From Pseudolactococcus sp041800635 (GTDB lineage: Bacteria; Bacillota; Bacilli; Lactobacillales; Streptococcaceae): a DNA stretch of 64,000 bases. The translations under genes and the position numbers were made by a program. Within the stretch, counting starts at the first letter, position 1, and each line of letters opens with the position of its first letter. The stretch is taken from positions 1,674,001 to 1,738,000 of the forward strand of contig CP181259.1 of assembly GCA_047833645.1 (NCBI GenBank), given 5' to 3'. This document shows, piece by piece, positions 51,328-61,226 of the stretch. A model generated the notes under the pieces. It worked only from the letters and a program-made list of their open reading frames with translations. It did not search any database and was not told where the DNA came from.

Positions 51328-52845
51328 ATGGCTGATGACGTATTGTTTTCAATGACTGGCATCGAAAAAAGTTTTGGTCCCGTACATGTTTTAAAAGGAG
51401 CAAAACTTGAAGTCAAAAAAGGCGAAATTCATGCTTTTATGGGTGAAAATGGTGCTGGCAAATCGACTTTGATGAACATTCTAGCAGGTCTGTTAGAAAA
51501 AGATGCAGGCAAGATAGTGTTTGATGGAGAAGAAATTCCCAAAATGACACCTAAAAAAGCAGCAGAACTTGGCATTGGCTTTGTACATCAAGAGTTAAAT
51601 TTAGCCGAGGATTTAACGGTAGCAGAAAATATTTTTATTGGTCGACTACCGTATAAGAATGAATTTTTAGGCTTAGTTGATTTTAAAAAATTGCATGAAG
51701 AAACGACCTATTGGCTAAATATGTTAGGGGTCAATGTGCAACCGACGGATTTGGTGTCTAGTCTATCAACTGCCAATAAACAACTGGTCGAAATTGCAAA
51801 AACATTGAGCCTGAATGCGCGTGTCATCATCTTTGATGAGCCGACGACGTCCTTGTCTGATAAAGATGTTGAAGTACTTTTCATCATCATCAGAAGATTG
51901 AAAGAAAAAGGCTTCTCAAGTATCTACATCTCTCATCGAATGAAGGAAGTTTTTGAGTTGGGCGAACGTATCACCATCATGCGCGATGGAGAATATATTG
52001 CGACAGACGATGTCAAAAATTTGACGGAAGATGAGATCATCACCATGTTGGTTGGTCGTGAAGTATCAGACCTTTATCCAAAAGCGGAGAAAGAAATCGG
52101 TGAAGTTTCGTTTGAAGTTGAAGATTTGTCTGATAAAAAAGGTAAAGTTGAAAAAGTATCTTTTCATGCTAAAAAAGGAGAAGTTGTTGGTTTTTCTGGG
52201 TTGGTCGGTAGCGGTCGGACTGAAACCATGCGATTACTATTTGGTGCGGACAAGATGAAATCAGGTGTTATAAAAATCAATGGTACACCCTTAAAAATGA
52301 AGACGCCTACAGATGCCATCAAGCATGGTCTGAGTTTATTAACTGAGGACCGCAAAAATCAAGGTTTGGCTCTAGGACTTTCGATTAACGATAATCTGAA
52401 TATTGCAAGTCTGAATGATTTTGTTGTTAATCATAAGAAGATGAGACTGACGTCAGATCGCTTTATCAAGGAATTGAATATCAAGGTTTCTGATATTGAA
52501 AATCCTGTGTCAAGTCTATCTGGTGGTAATCAGCAAAAAGTGGTTCTTGGCAAATGGTTAAATACCGATAATGATTTTTATATTTTTGATGAACCGACAA
52601 AAGGAATTGATGTTGGTGCCAAGTCTGAAATTTATGATATTATTTCAAAATTAGCACAGGCTGGGAAAACGATTCTCATCGTGTCATCGGAGATTCCAGA
52701 ATTATTAGGCACTTGTGATCGTATTTATGTTTTCCACGAAGGTCAGATTACCGGAGAGCTAAATATTGCGGACTATGTCGATAAAAAAGATCAAGCACAA
52801 GAGTTGATTATGAAATACGCCACTGCGACACATCAAGATTGTTAA
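51328..52845 (+). CDS. Sugar ABC transporter ATPase (CUT2, XylG/RbsA-like)
   Basis: 505 residues with two fused ABC domains, as in CUT2 monosaccharide importers. First domain: Walker A GENGAGKST, HQELNLAEDLT, FDEPTTSL. Second: degenerate Walker A (GLVGSGRTE), LSGGNQQKVVLGKWL signature, FDEPTKGIDVG. Energises uptake with the permease and lipoprotein downstream. RBS AGGAGG at 51318-51323. Context after xylA/xynB suggests xylose as substrate (inferred). Confidence 0.92.
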   Translation: MADDVLFSMTGIEKSFGPVHVLKGAKLEVKKGEIHAFMGENGAGKSTLMNILAGLLEKDAGKIVFDGEEIPKMTPKKAAELGIGFVHQELNLAEDLTVAENIFIGRLPYKNEFLGLVDFKKLHEETTYWLNMLGVNVQPTDLVSSLSTANKQLVEIAKTLSLNARVIIFDEPTTSLSDKDVEVLFIIIRRLKEKGFSSIYISHRMKEVFELGERITIMRDGEYIATDDVKNLTEDEIITMLVGREVSDLYPKAEKEIGEVSFEVEDLSDKKGKVEKVSFHAKKGEVVGFSGLVGSGRTETMRLLFGADKMKSGVIKINGTPLKMKTPTDAIKHGLSLLTEDRKNQGLALGLSINDNLNIASLNDFVVNHKKMRLTSDRFIKELNIKVSDIENPVSSLSGGNQQKVVLGKWLNTDNDFYIFDEPTKGIDVGAKSEIYDIISKLAQAGKTILIVSSEIPELLGTCDRIYVFHEGQITGELNIADYVDKKDQAQELIMKYATATHQDC

Positions 52846-52923
52846 TAATGGCGTGCGGTTTTGCAGCTAGAAAAAAATTAATCCAGCTAAGCGCACAATA
52901 GCTTATCCAAAGGAGTAAATGAT

Positions 52924-53892
52924 ATGAATAAAACGTCTAAGAAGTTGGATTTACGAACCCTCTTCATGAATTACTCGGTATATATTGTACTGATTGTTTT
53001 ACTAGGGTATTTTTCAATCGCCAACGGTGACTTTCTAAGTACCTACAACATCGAAAACTTTTTACAACAAGTACCACCTGTCGGTATCTTAACAGTTGCC
53101 TATACTATGATTCTGATTTGTGGTTATGTAGATCTTTCTATTGGTTATGTCGGAATGGCGGCAGGGATGTTAGGTTTGTATGCTGCCAATAAAGGGATAC
53201 CAGCACCAATTGTTTTAGTAATTGTTTTGGCAACGGGTGCAGCACTAGGTACCATGAATGCTTTGTTGATTAAGAAATTTGATCTCCCTTCATTTATCTT
53301 GACTTTGGGGTCGAGTTATGTGATCAAAGGGATGCTGGGTTTTTTCACCAATGAACAATTTATCGGTTCGGATAAAGCTTGGTACAATGCGATAGCCACA
53401 ACTCCCATCATAGGAGATATTTTTAAAAGCAATGCCCTGATCTTCGTTGCAGTCATCTTAATATTTGTTTTCGTGATGAAAAATACACGATTTGGTAAAT
53501 ACACCTATGCAGTCGGGTCCAATCCAGAGGCTGCACGTCTTTCGGGTATTGATACAGATAAACACGTTATTAAAGTATTTATTATTGAAGGCATGCTTGC
53601 GGCAGTTGCGGGACTTTTGATTATTTCAAACCTTCAAGGTGGTGCTTCGAAAGACGCCAATGGACTTGACTTATTTGCTATGGCGGCAGCAATCATGGGA
53701 GGAACATCCTTCTCGGGTGGTATCGGAACAATTGGTGGTGCCGTAGCAGGTATTCTGACACTGCAAGTCTTTAAAAATGGTTTAACTTTAATGGGTGTCA
53801 ATTCATTCTTACAAGATACAGTCACAGGTCTTGTCATTATCCTTGCGATTATCGTGGATTACATTAAACGTAAAACGAGTCGCAATGCTTAA
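52924..53892 (+). CDS. Sugar ABC transporter permease (CUT2, XylH/RbsC-like)
   Basis: 322 residues, about 8-10 membrane helices. Family marks: GYVDLSIGYVGMAAGMLG, NALLIKKFDLPSFILTLG, and the ATPase-contact segment AVGSNPEAARLSGID. Middle gene of ATPase-permease-binding protein order. RBS AAGGAG at 52910-52915. Confidence 0.92.
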   Translation: MNKTSKKLDLRTLFMNYSVYIVLIVLLGYFSIANGDFLSTYNIENFLQQVPPVGILTVAYTMILICGYVDLSIGYVGMAAGMLGLYAANKGIPAPIVLVIVLATGAALGTMNALLIKKFDLPSFILTLGSSYVIKGMLGFFTNEQFIGSDKAWYNAIATTPIIGDIFKSNALIFVAVILIFVFVMKNTRFGKYTYAVGSNPEAARLSGIDTDKHVIKVFIIEGMLAAVAGLLIISNLQGGASKDANGLDLFAMAAAIMGGTSFSGGIGTIGGAVAGILTLQVFKNGLTLMGVNSFLQDTVTGLVIILAIIVDYIKRKTSRNA

Positions 53893-53942
53893 ATTTAGGT
53901 AATATTGTTATTTTTATAAATTACTTTTCATAAGGAGAAAAC

Positions 53943-54971
53943 ATGAAAAAAGGAAAATTTATCGCAGGTGCACTATTGGCCGCTACTTTACTTGCAGTAG
54001 GTGCTGGATGTAGTGCCAAAAAATCGGATGGAGCAAGTTCTGATGCTAAAAAAACACTCTATTTTGTACCAATCGTTGATACTGGCGCCTATTGGAATCC
54101 GATGAAAAAAGGTGCTGAAGATGCCGCTAAAAAATTGGGTTATACTTTAGTGACTAAGACATCACCTTCTGCTGAACCAAGTAAAAAAGAAAAACACATT
54201 GGCTTTATTAAAGAAGCAACAGCTAAAGGTGTCGCAGGTATTGCAGTTGCACCAATTGAGAAAAAAGCTTTTGTGAAACCGATTAAAGAAGCGATGAGTA
54301 AAGATATTCCAGTCATCACATTTGACGCGGACTTAGCTAATAAAGATGACCGCACAGCCTATGTAGGCACTGACAATGTTTCAGCTGGAAAAGAGCTTGG
54401 TAAAAAAGCTGCCGAAGAAATGAAAGCTAAGGGGATCACGAAAGGTTCAATTGCAATTGTCTGTGTGGATGTGGCACAACCTACGATGATTGACCGTGAA
54501 AAGGGACTTAAAGAAGGCTTTGAAGAAGTCTACGGCGCAGATGCTAAGAATTTCAAATTTCTAGCTACGATTCAAGATAACGATCAACCATCAGAATCTA
54601 AAAAACAATTAGAAGGTTACATTTCTGCAAATAAAGATTTGGTGACAGTCTTCTCTTTAGGTTCAGAAGGACCTGACGTTGGTGTCATGGGTGCGATTGA
54701 ATCACAAGGTAAAGCAGGTCAAATTCTTCACTATGGTTTCGACTATACAGATACATGGTTGAAAGGTGTTGACGATGGACGTATCACAGCTATCGTAGAC
54801 CAAGATGCTTACCAAATTGGCTATCAAGTTATTGAGGATTTGGTTAAAGCAAGCAAAGGCGAAAAGCTTGATAAAACAATTCCGATTGATGTTAAATATG
54901 TAAAAGCTGCAGATCTTAAAGCTTATGGCGTCGAAAAGAGCAAGATTAAAACAACTGAAACGGATAAATAA
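53943..54971 (+). CDS. Sugar ABC transporter substrate-binding lipoprotein (XylF/RbsB-like)
   Basis: 342 residues. Signal peptide with cysteine at about 23 (LLAVGAGCSAKKS; the -3 residue is Gly, a nonstandard lipobox). Periplasmic-binding fold of the CUT2 type: FVPIVDTGAYWNPMKKGAED, GIAVAPIEKKAF, ITFDADLANKDDR, GFDYTDTWLKG, QDAYQIGYQ. Captures the sugar at the cell surface for the permease. RBS AAGGAG at 53931-53936. Terminator follows. Sugar identity inferred from the xyl context. Confidence 0.92.
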   Translation: MKKGKFIAGALLAATLLAVGAGCSAKKSDGASSDAKKTLYFVPIVDTGAYWNPMKKGAEDAAKKLGYTLVTKTSPSAEPSKKEKHIGFIKEATAKGVAGIAVAPIEKKAFVKPIKEAMSKDIPVITFDADLANKDDRTAYVGTDNVSAGKELGKKAAEEMKAKGITKGSIAIVCVDVAQPTMIDREKGLKEGFEEVYGADAKNFKFLATIQDNDQPSESKKQLEGYISANKDLVTVFSLGSEGPDVGVMGAIESQGKAGQILHYGFDYTDTWLKGVDDGRITAIVDQDAYQIGYQVIEDLVKASKGEKLDKTIPIDVKYVKAADLKAYGVEKSKIKTTETDK

Positions 54972-55005
54972 TCCTTTCTAAACTCCTACCAAATTATTTT
55001 ACAAG

Positions 55006-55040
55006 AAGTGAGGGCTATCTCCGGGTAGCTCTCACTTTTT
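55006..55040 (+). terminator. Terminator of the sugar ABC operon
   Basis: AAGTGAGGGCTA (55006-55017) against TAGCTCTCACTT (55026-55037), then T. Confidence 0.88.
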
Positions 55041-55213
55041 GACCAATGGATTGAAAATCCGACAAATTCAGAAAATGAAATAGTAAGCGAGAGATGAAGC
55101 GTGCATTTTAAAAACGATATACTTTTGTTTGAAAAAGTGTATAATAAACCTATCTGATTTAAGTCTTTTGAGACTTAATTAATCATTAAGAAACATAAAA
55201 GGAGTACCAAACC

Positions 55214-56404
55214 ATGAACAATTTCAGAATGTACGTCCCAACGGATATCCGTTTCGGTAAAGACCATTTAAATGAATTACCAGAAGTTCTAGCCTCCTAT
55301 GGGAAACGAGTCTTACTAGCCTATGGTGGTGGCTCAATCAAACGTTTTGGACTCTATGATAAGGTTGTCAACCTACTTGAAAGCAATGGCTTTCAAATCG
55401 TTGAATTGACAGGCATTGAACCTAATCCAAAGATTGCCTCAGTTCGTGAAGGGGTAAAACTCATCCGTGAGCATGCCTTAGATGTCATTTTAGCAGTCGG
55501 TGGCGGTTCTGTTGTGGATGCCGCTAAAGTTATCGCAGGTGGTGTCTACTATGATGGAGACGCTTGGGATCTTGTCGAAGACAGTAGCAAAATGGGCAAA
55601 GCTGTCCCAATCGTTGATATCTTAACCCTTGCAGCGACAGGCACAGAGATGAATCGCAATGCGGTGATCTCAAACCCAGAGCGCAATGAAAAACTAGGCA
55701 CAAGTGGCTGGGAGTTATTACCCAAAGTCTCTTTCCTAGATCCAACCAACACCTTTACAGTGCCTGCCCATCAGACAGCCGCTGGCGCTGCTGATATTCT
55801 AAGTCACCTCTTTGAGCAGTATTTTAACCGCACAGCCGGCGTGACCGTTCAGGACAACATTGCCGAGGGCTTGATGAAAGCTGTCATTGAGCACGCGCCA
55901 ACTGCGATTCAGACACCAGATGACTACATCGCTAGAGCCAATATCCTCTGGGCCTCAACCCTCGCCTTAAACGGCATCCCAGGCAACGGCCGTGCGGGTG
56001 GATGGACCTGCCATCCCATTGAGCATGAATTATCCGCTTACTATGATATTACCCACGGCATTGGTTTGGCCATCTTAACGCCACGTTGGATGACCTATTG
56101 TCTTAATCATGATGCCACGACAGTTGCGAAATTTGCCCAATATGGCCGCAACGTTTGGCATCTCGAAGGCGAAGATAACACTGTCGCCCATCAAGCCGTT
56201 AAAGCGACCCATGATTTCCTCAAATCCCTAGGCATCCCCATGACCTTGCCAGAAGTCGGCATCACGACCGATGAGCTGGTCCCAGAGATGAGCGCCCAAG
56301 CTGTGCGCCACGGTCATCTAACTCAAAATGCCTATGTCTCACTTGATAATGAAGATGTGGCTGAAATCATCCGTGCTTCATTTGTAGAGATGACTGATTT
56401 CTAA
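55214..56404 (+). CDS. Iron-containing alcohol dehydrogenase (butanol dehydrogenase/YugJ-like)
   Basis: 396 residues, type III ADH. NAD(P) loop LAVGGGSVVDAAKVIA; metal ligands Asp and His in AADILSHLFEQYF and His in WTCHPIEHELSAYYDITHG. Reduces aldehydes to alcohols, probably NADPH-linked, useful for redox balance in heterofermentation through phosphoketolase (inference). RBS AGGAG at 55200-55204; a -10-like TATAAT is at 55139-55144. Single-gene unit with a very strong terminator. Confidence 0.9.
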   Translation: MNNFRMYVPTDIRFGKDHLNELPEVLASYGKRVLLAYGGGSIKRFGLYDKVVNLLESNGFQIVELTGIEPNPKIASVREGVKLIREHALDVILAVGGGSVVDAAKVIAGGVYYDGDAWDLVEDSSKMGKAVPIVDILTLAATGTEMNRNAVISNPERNEKLGTSGWELLPKVSFLDPTNTFTVPAHQTAAGAADILSHLFEQYFNRTAGVTVQDNIAEGLMKAVIEHAPTAIQTPDDYIARANILWASTLALNGIPGNGRAGGWTCHPIEHELSAYYDITHGIGLAILTPRWMTYCLNHDATTVAKFAQYGRNVWHLEGEDNTVAHQAVKATHDFLKSLGIPMTLPEVGITTDELVPEMSAQAVRHGHLTQNAYVSLDNEDVAEIIRASFVEMTDF

Positions 56405-56464
56405 ACTCAGAAAAAACGTTTGAAATGCTTGAATTAACAAGGGTTTTCAAACGTTTTTTGAGTT
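56404..56464 (+). terminator. Strong terminator after the alcohol dehydrogenase
   Basis: AACTCA-AAAAAACGTTTGAAA mirrored by TTTCAAACGTTTTTTGAGTT; near-perfect long stem. Confidence 0.92.
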
Positions 56465-56476
56465 GTTGCATTATGT

Positions 56477-56536
56477 TTGACAAACGAAAATGTTAGCAGT
56501 ATAATTGTTATCGCACTAATAGTTATGCAGCTAACA
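56477..56536 (+). promoter_or_regulatory. Promoter and MarR-type operator
   Basis: Perfect consensus TTGACA (56477-56482), 17 bases, TATAAT (56500-56505). TGTTAGCAGTATAAT (56491-56505) is repeated inverted as AGTTATGCAGCTAACA (56521-56536), about 13 of 16 matching. The repeat covers the -10, fitting autorepression by the MarR protein encoded next. Confidence 0.8.
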
Positions 56537-56554
56537 ATATAAGGAAGAGGTCAA

Positions 56555-57010
56555 ATGAAAAAAGAGAATATCGGGGCAGAACTACGAGAGCTGAACATCT
56601 CGCTGTTGCGTCACCTGGCCAAAAATAAAGCTAAGCCCAACAAGGAAAAGCCTGACTGTCCAGATGAAACCCGCGGTCTACAGGTCTGGGTCATCGATTA
56701 TTTGATTAAGCATCAAGATGAAGACGTCTTTCAAAGAGATCTAGAAAAAGAATTTGTGATGCGCAGACCTACGGCCACTAACTTTATCAAAAAAATGGAG
56801 CAGGCAGAGCTCATCAGACGCGAACCTGTTGCCTATGATGCCAGACTAAAGAAGATCATCCTAACGGACAAAGCTTTCAAACTACAAGCTGGGATGATGG
56901 CGAAAAAGCAAGAATTTGAAACGCTTCTGCGTGATGGTTTATCAGATGAAGAGATTGGCCAATTCATCACAACGATTCAAAAAATTAAACACAATTTACG
57001 TGAGCAGTGA
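56555..57010 (+). CDS. MarR-family transcriptional regulator
   Basis: 151 residues; winged HTH with EKEFVMRRPTATNFIKKMEQAELIRREP (split: recognition helix RRPTATNFIKKMEQ, wing VAYDARLKKIILT). RBS AAGGAAGAGG at 56541-56550. It lies 70 bases before an ABC exporter pair and behind an operator overlapping its own promoter, so it probably represses itself and the exporter until a drug binds. Confidence 0.9.
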   Translation: MKKENIGAELRELNISLLRHLAKNKAKPNKEKPDCPDETRGLQVWVIDYLIKHQDEDVFQRDLEKEFVMRRPTATNFIKKMEQAELIRREPVAYDARLKKIILTDKAFKLQAGMMAKKQEFETLLRDGLSDEEIGQFITTIQKIKHNLREQ

Positions 57011-57080
57011 TGACTTAATATGAGATTAATCGTTTGTTCACACTCAAAATCGTCATTTCAATAACATAAAGGAAGTAAAC

Positions 57081-58853
57081 ATGTTTAAAATCTTAAAAAA
57101 AATCACTGGAAAAGAGCTCAGATACGTCGGTATCAGCCTGATTTTCATTGTCATCCAGGTGTATTTAGACCTTAAATTACCGGATTACATGAGCAAAGTG
57201 ACCAAATTAATCCAAGAAAAAGGCACAACCGTGTCGCAAATCTTTGATGAAGGTCGCTGGATGGTCCTCTGTGCCTTTGGCTCACTCGTCGCCGCAGTCA
57301 TTGTCGGCTTCTTTGCTGCCAAGGTAGCCGCTGGCTTATCACGGACGCTGCGTCATGATGTCTACCATCAAGTCTCAGAGTATTCAATGGCTGAAATCAA
57401 CCAGTTTTCAACTGCCAGCCTGATTACCCGTTCAACCAACGACATTACCCAAGTCCAAATGATCGTGGCTATGGGGCTACAACTCAGTATCAAAGCTCCG
57501 ATCACTGCCGTTTGGGCCATCATGAAAATTGCCAACAAATCATGGGAATGGACGACCGCTTTAGGTGCTGCTGTTCTCTTCCTTCTCGTCATGATCAGTA
57601 TTATCGTGACGCTTGCCATGCCTCGTTTCAAGATTATCCAAAAATTAACGGATAAACTAAATTCCGTGACCCGTGAAAACCTGACTGGGATTCGTGTGGT
57701 CCGTGCTTATAACGCTCAAAAATATCAAACCGATAAATTTGAAAAAGCCAACGACGATATTACGTCAACCAACCTCTTCATTCAACGCGCTATGGCCTTC
57801 ATGATGCCCATGATGTCTCTTGTGTCATCTGGCCTGTCAGTTGCCGTTTACTTGATTGGTGCGACCATTATTAAAGCTGCAAGCGTTGGGACACCTGCTA
57901 ATTCACCTCGGATCAATCTCTTTTCAGACATGGTCGTGTTCACGTCTTATGGAATGCAAGTTGTGATGGCCTTTATGATGTTGACCATGATTTTCATCAT
58001 GTTCCCGCGTGCCAATGTCTCTGCTGGTCGGATTAATGAAGTCATCGATACCGCCTCAAGCATTAAAAACGGGACAAAAGATGGTTCAGCAGCTAAAGAA
58101 GTTGGGACTGTCGAGTTTAAGAACGTCTATTTCCAATACGCTGATGCCTCTGAACACGTTCTTGAAGGTGTTTCTTTCAAGGCCAATAAAGGCGAAACGG
58201 TTGCCTTCATCGGCTCAACCGGTTCTGGTAAATCAACATTAATCAACCTCATCCCGCGTTACTATGATGTGACAGCCGGTCAAGTCTTGGTTGATGGCGT
58301 CAATGTTAAGGAATATACAGAAGAAGCCTTGCACGATAAAATGGGCTTCATCCCGCAAAAACCAGTGATGTTTAACGGAACGATTCGGTCAAACTTGGCC
58401 TTTGGGACTAATGCTCATGGTGACATGAGTGATGAAGACTTAATGGCAGCTGCACGGATCGCCCAAGCTGAAGAATTTATACTGAAAAACCCTGAAGGCT
58501 TAAACGCTGAAGTATCTCAGGGTGGTCTTAACCTGTCCGGTGGTCAAAAGCAACGGCTAGCGATTGCTCGTGCCATTGCCCGCAAGCCTGAAATTCTCGT
58601 CTTTGATGACAGTTTTTCAGCTTTGGACTATAAGACTGACCGTGTCTTACGCGATACCTTGAAACGTGAAACAGCAGAAACGACGAAACTGATTGTTGCC
58701 CAACGGATTGGCACGATTATCGATGCCGATCAAATTATTGTTTTGGATAAAGGGAAAGTCGTGGGTCGTGGGACACATGATGAGTTGATGGCTAGCAATG
58801 AAGTCTATCAAGAAATCGCCTATTCACAACTGTCTAAGGAGGAATTAGCCTAA
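57081..58853 (+). CDS. Heterodimeric ABC exporter, subunit with degenerate ATPase site (second pair)
   Basis: 590 residues: six membrane helices and ABC domain. Walker A GSTGSGKST, signature LSGGQKQRLAIARAI, Walker B VFDDSFSALD with Asp replacing the catalytic Glu, and Gln for the usual switch His (VAQRIGTI). These changes mark the noncanonical half of a heterodimer such as LmrC/BmrC-type proteins. RBS AAGGAAG at 57070-57076. Its stop shares one base with the next start. Preceded by a MarR regulator. Confidence 0.9.
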   Translation: MFKILKKITGKELRYVGISLIFIVIQVYLDLKLPDYMSKVTKLIQEKGTTVSQIFDEGRWMVLCAFGSLVAAVIVGFFAAKVAAGLSRTLRHDVYHQVSEYSMAEINQFSTASLITRSTNDITQVQMIVAMGLQLSIKAPITAVWAIMKIANKSWEWTTALGAAVLFLLVMISIIVTLAMPRFKIIQKLTDKLNSVTRENLTGIRVVRAYNAQKYQTDKFEKANDDITSTNLFIQRAMAFMMPMMSLVSSGLSVAVYLIGATIIKAASVGTPANSPRINLFSDMVVFTSYGMQVVMAFMMLTMIFIMFPRANVSAGRINEVIDTASSIKNGTKDGSAAKEVGTVEFKNVYFQYADASEHVLEGVSFKANKGETVAFIGSTGSGKSTLINLIPRYYDVTAGQVLVDGVNVKEYTEEALHDKMGFIPQKPVMFNGTIRSNLAFGTNAHGDMSDEDLMAAARIAQAEEFILKNPEGLNAEVSQGGLNLSGGQKQRLAIARAIARKPEILVFDDSFSALDYKTDRVLRDTLKRETAETTKLIVAQRIGTIIDADQIIVLDKGKVVGRGTHDELMASNEVYQEIAYSQLSKEELA

Positions 58854-60718
58854 TGCCGACAACAAAAAATACACCTAAAAAATCTAATGGCGGTGGCTTT
58901 GGACCAGGTCGTGGCTTAGGTCGCGGAGGTGAAAAACCCAAAGACGTCAAAAAAGCCTTGGGCGACTTAGCGAAATATGTCAAACCTTGGTATCCGGCGA
59001 TTCTTGTCGCAGCCATCGCTGCCTGTGGTGGTGCTTATCTGACCATTATCGGTCCTGATCGCCTATCTGAAATTACTAATAAAATCATGGCTGGTTTGAG
59101 AGCCAGCTTCATCCCCAAAGGCATGCCAGGTCATGGCGACATTGATATGAAAGCCATTACGGCGATTGGTGTGACTTTGATTGCCTTCTACTTGGGTTCA
59201 GCGCTTTTGAGTTACACCCAAGGTTTCATCATGGCGACTGTAACCCAACGGACATCTAAGAAACTACGTCAAGATATTTCGACGAAAATTAACAAATTAC
59301 CTTTGCGCTACTTTGATAGTCATCCTTATGGCGATACTTTGTCGCGCGTGACAAATGACGTGGATGCGATCAGCCAAGCCCTTAACCAATCTGTTGGGAG
59401 CTTGGTCTCAGCCTTGACGCTCTTCTTTGGTACGATTATCATGATGTTTAAAACCAACGTTGAAATGAGTCTGACTGCCATTGCCACAACGGCGATTGGC
59501 TTTGGCTTAATGATGCTCATCATGACTAAGTCACAAAGATTCTTTAACGCCCAACAAAACGGCCTCGGCGAGGTTAATGGTTTTGTGGAAGAAGTTTACA
59601 CGGGTCATAATATCGTGAGAGTGTCCAATGCGGACAAGTCTAAACAAGATGAGTTCGATGAAATCAATGAACGCCTTTATAACTCAGTTTGGAAATCTCA
59701 ATTTCTGTCAGGCTTGATGATGCCACTCATGCAATTCATCGGTAACTTTGGTTACGGTGCTGTCTGTTTGGTTGGGGCGATTTTAGCCATCGATGGTAAA
59801 ATCGAGTTTGGCGTGATCGTAGCCTTCATGATTTATATTCGTTTGTTCACCCAACCCTTGACACAAATCGCCCAAGCGGTGACCTCAATGCAATCAGCAG
59901 GCGCAGCTTCTGAGCGGATTTTCACATTCCTTGCGGAACCTGAATTAGAAGACGAAACGGGTAAGGCAACGACATTGGTCAACCCTAAAGGGGCTGTTGA
60001 ATTTAAAAACGTTCATTTCGGCTATAACGCTGATCGTGTCATCATCAATGACTTCTCAGCCAAAGCTGAACCTGGTCAGAAGATTGCCATCGTTGGGCCT
60101 ACGGGCGCTGGTAAATCAACCATGGTCAACTTGCTCATGCGTTTCTACGATATTGATTCTGGTCAAATCATCATTGATGGGACACCGATTAAAGAGGTGA
60201 CGCGTGAAGCGGTCCACGATCAGTTTTCAATGGTCTTACAAGACACGTGGTTGTTTGAAGGGACAGTGAAAGAAAACTTGATCTATAATCAATGTGATAT
60301 CACGGATGAACAGGTTGTTGCTGCTGCTAAGGCAGTTGGTGTCGATCATTTTATCAATACCTTACCAAATGGCTATGACTCAGTCTTGAAAGACGCTGAT
60401 GAATTATCAGTTGGTGAACGTCAGCTCTTAACCATTGCCCGTGCGCTCTTGAAAAATGCACCAATGTTGATTCTTGATGAAGCGACATCATCAGTAGATA
60501 CGCGGACTGAAGAATTGATCCAAAAAGCCATGGATAAACTCATGGAAGGTCGGACAAGTTTTGTCATTGCCCACAGACTGTCGACTATCAAAAATGCCGA
60601 CTTGATTCTTGTCATGAAAGATGGCGATATCATCGAAAGTGGCAATCATGAAGCCTTGTTTGCACAAGGTGGTTTCTACGCTGATCTCTATAATTCACAG
60701 TTTGAAAGCGTGGCTTAA
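58853..60718 (+). CDS. Heterodimeric ABC exporter, subunit with canonical ATPase site (second pair)
   Basis: 621 residues. A glycine-rich cytoplasmic N-terminus (GGGFGPGRGLGRGGEKP, about 13-29), six membrane helices, then ABC domain: Walker A GPTGAGKST, signature LSVGERQLLTIARALL, Walker B ILDEATSSVD with Glu, switch His AHRLST. Complements the preceding subunit. RBS AAGGAGG at 58837-58843, inside the previous gene. Substrate unknown. Confidence 0.9.
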   Translation: MPTTKNTPKKSNGGGFGPGRGLGRGGEKPKDVKKALGDLAKYVKPWYPAILVAAIAACGGAYLTIIGPDRLSEITNKIMAGLRASFIPKGMPGHGDIDMKAITAIGVTLIAFYLGSALLSYTQGFIMATVTQRTSKKLRQDISTKINKLPLRYFDSHPYGDTLSRVTNDVDAISQALNQSVGSLVSALTLFFGTIIMMFKTNVEMSLTAIATTAIGFGLMMLIMTKSQRFFNAQQNGLGEVNGFVEEVYTGHNIVRVSNADKSKQDEFDEINERLYNSVWKSQFLSGLMMPLMQFIGNFGYGAVCLVGAILAIDGKIEFGVIVAFMIYIRLFTQPLTQIAQAVTSMQSAGAASERIFTFLAEPELEDETGKATTLVNPKGAVEFKNVHFGYNADRVIINDFSAKAEPGQKIAIVGPTGAGKSTMVNLLMRFYDIDSGQIIIDGTPIKEVTREAVHDQFSMVLQDTWLFEGTVKENLIYNQCDITDEQVVAAAKAVGVDHFINTLPNGYDSVLKDADELSVGERQLLTIARALLKNAPMLILDEATSSVDTRTEELIQKAMDKLMEGRTSFVIAHRLSTIKNADLILVMKDGDIIESGNHEALFAQGGFYADLYNSQFESVA

Positions 60719-60730
60719 GTAAAATATCGA

Positions 60731-60770
60731 AAACATTAGTTTGGACATTTGTCTGAGCTGATGTTTTTTT
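60731..60770 (+). terminator. Rho-independent terminator after the second ABC exporter pair
   Basis: AAACATTAG...CTGATGTTT with GGAC/GTCT inside, then T7. Confidence 0.75.
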
Positions 60771-60914
60771 GAAACAGACAGGTATTTACCGATTTTGATA
60801 CCATGAAGTTAACGAATTTAAAACGGGACGTTTAAAACCTGCGAGACGGAGGCGCTGAATTTTGAACAGCTCAGTATTGCCTATCTGCATAGGATATTGT
60901 TGACGGAATAAGGG

Positions 60915-60944
60915 TGTTGTAAATTTACAGCAACATGGTATAAT
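60915..60944 (+). promoter_or_regulatory. Toxin-antitoxin promoter with palindrome
   Basis: TTGTAA (60917-60922), 16 bases, TATAAT (60939-60944). TGTTGTAAATTTACA (60915-60929) with GCAACA after it forms an inverted repeat over the -35, a plausible autoregulatory site. Confidence 0.6.
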
Positions 60945-60971
60945 GAGTTTAAAGAAGGGAGTTGATAAGAG

Positions 60972-61226
60972 ATGGAAATCATACAACCAAGCACAATTTT
61001 AAGAAATTATAGTAAAGTGATTGATGAGGTTCAAGATGGTGAGCCTTTGGTTTTGACAAAAAATGGCGTTGGAAAAGTTGTCATGGTCAATATTGAAGAA
61101 TGGCAGCGTAAAGAAGCAGAAATTTGGCTATTAACTGAATTGAACCAAGCTGAACAAGAATTTGGCGAAGGGGAAGATATTGATGACTTTGCGAAAAAAT
61201 ATCAATTAGGAGGATTCAGTGACTGA
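60972..61226 (+). CDS. Antitoxin, Phd/YefM family
   Basis: 84 residues. N-terminal DNA-binding part IIQPSTILRNYSKVIDEVQDGEPLVLTKNG-type (read as STILRNYSKVIDEV then PLVLTKNGVGKVVMV) matches Phd/YefM antitoxins; the acidic tail (EQEFGEGEDIDDFAKKY) would wrap the toxin. RBS GGGAG at 60957-60961. Overlaps the toxin gene by 8 bases, and an inverted repeat covers the promoter. Confidence 0.88.
   Translation: MEIIQPSTILRNYSKVIDEVQDGEPLVLTKNGVGKVVMVNIEEWQRKEAEIWLLTELNQAEQEFGEGEDIDDFAKKYQLGGFSD

Noticed and set aside
60786..60970. Coding remnant before the toxin-antitoxin pair
   Set aside because: A minus-strand frame gives a few protein-like residues, but there is no family match or start; only the promoter region could be supported.
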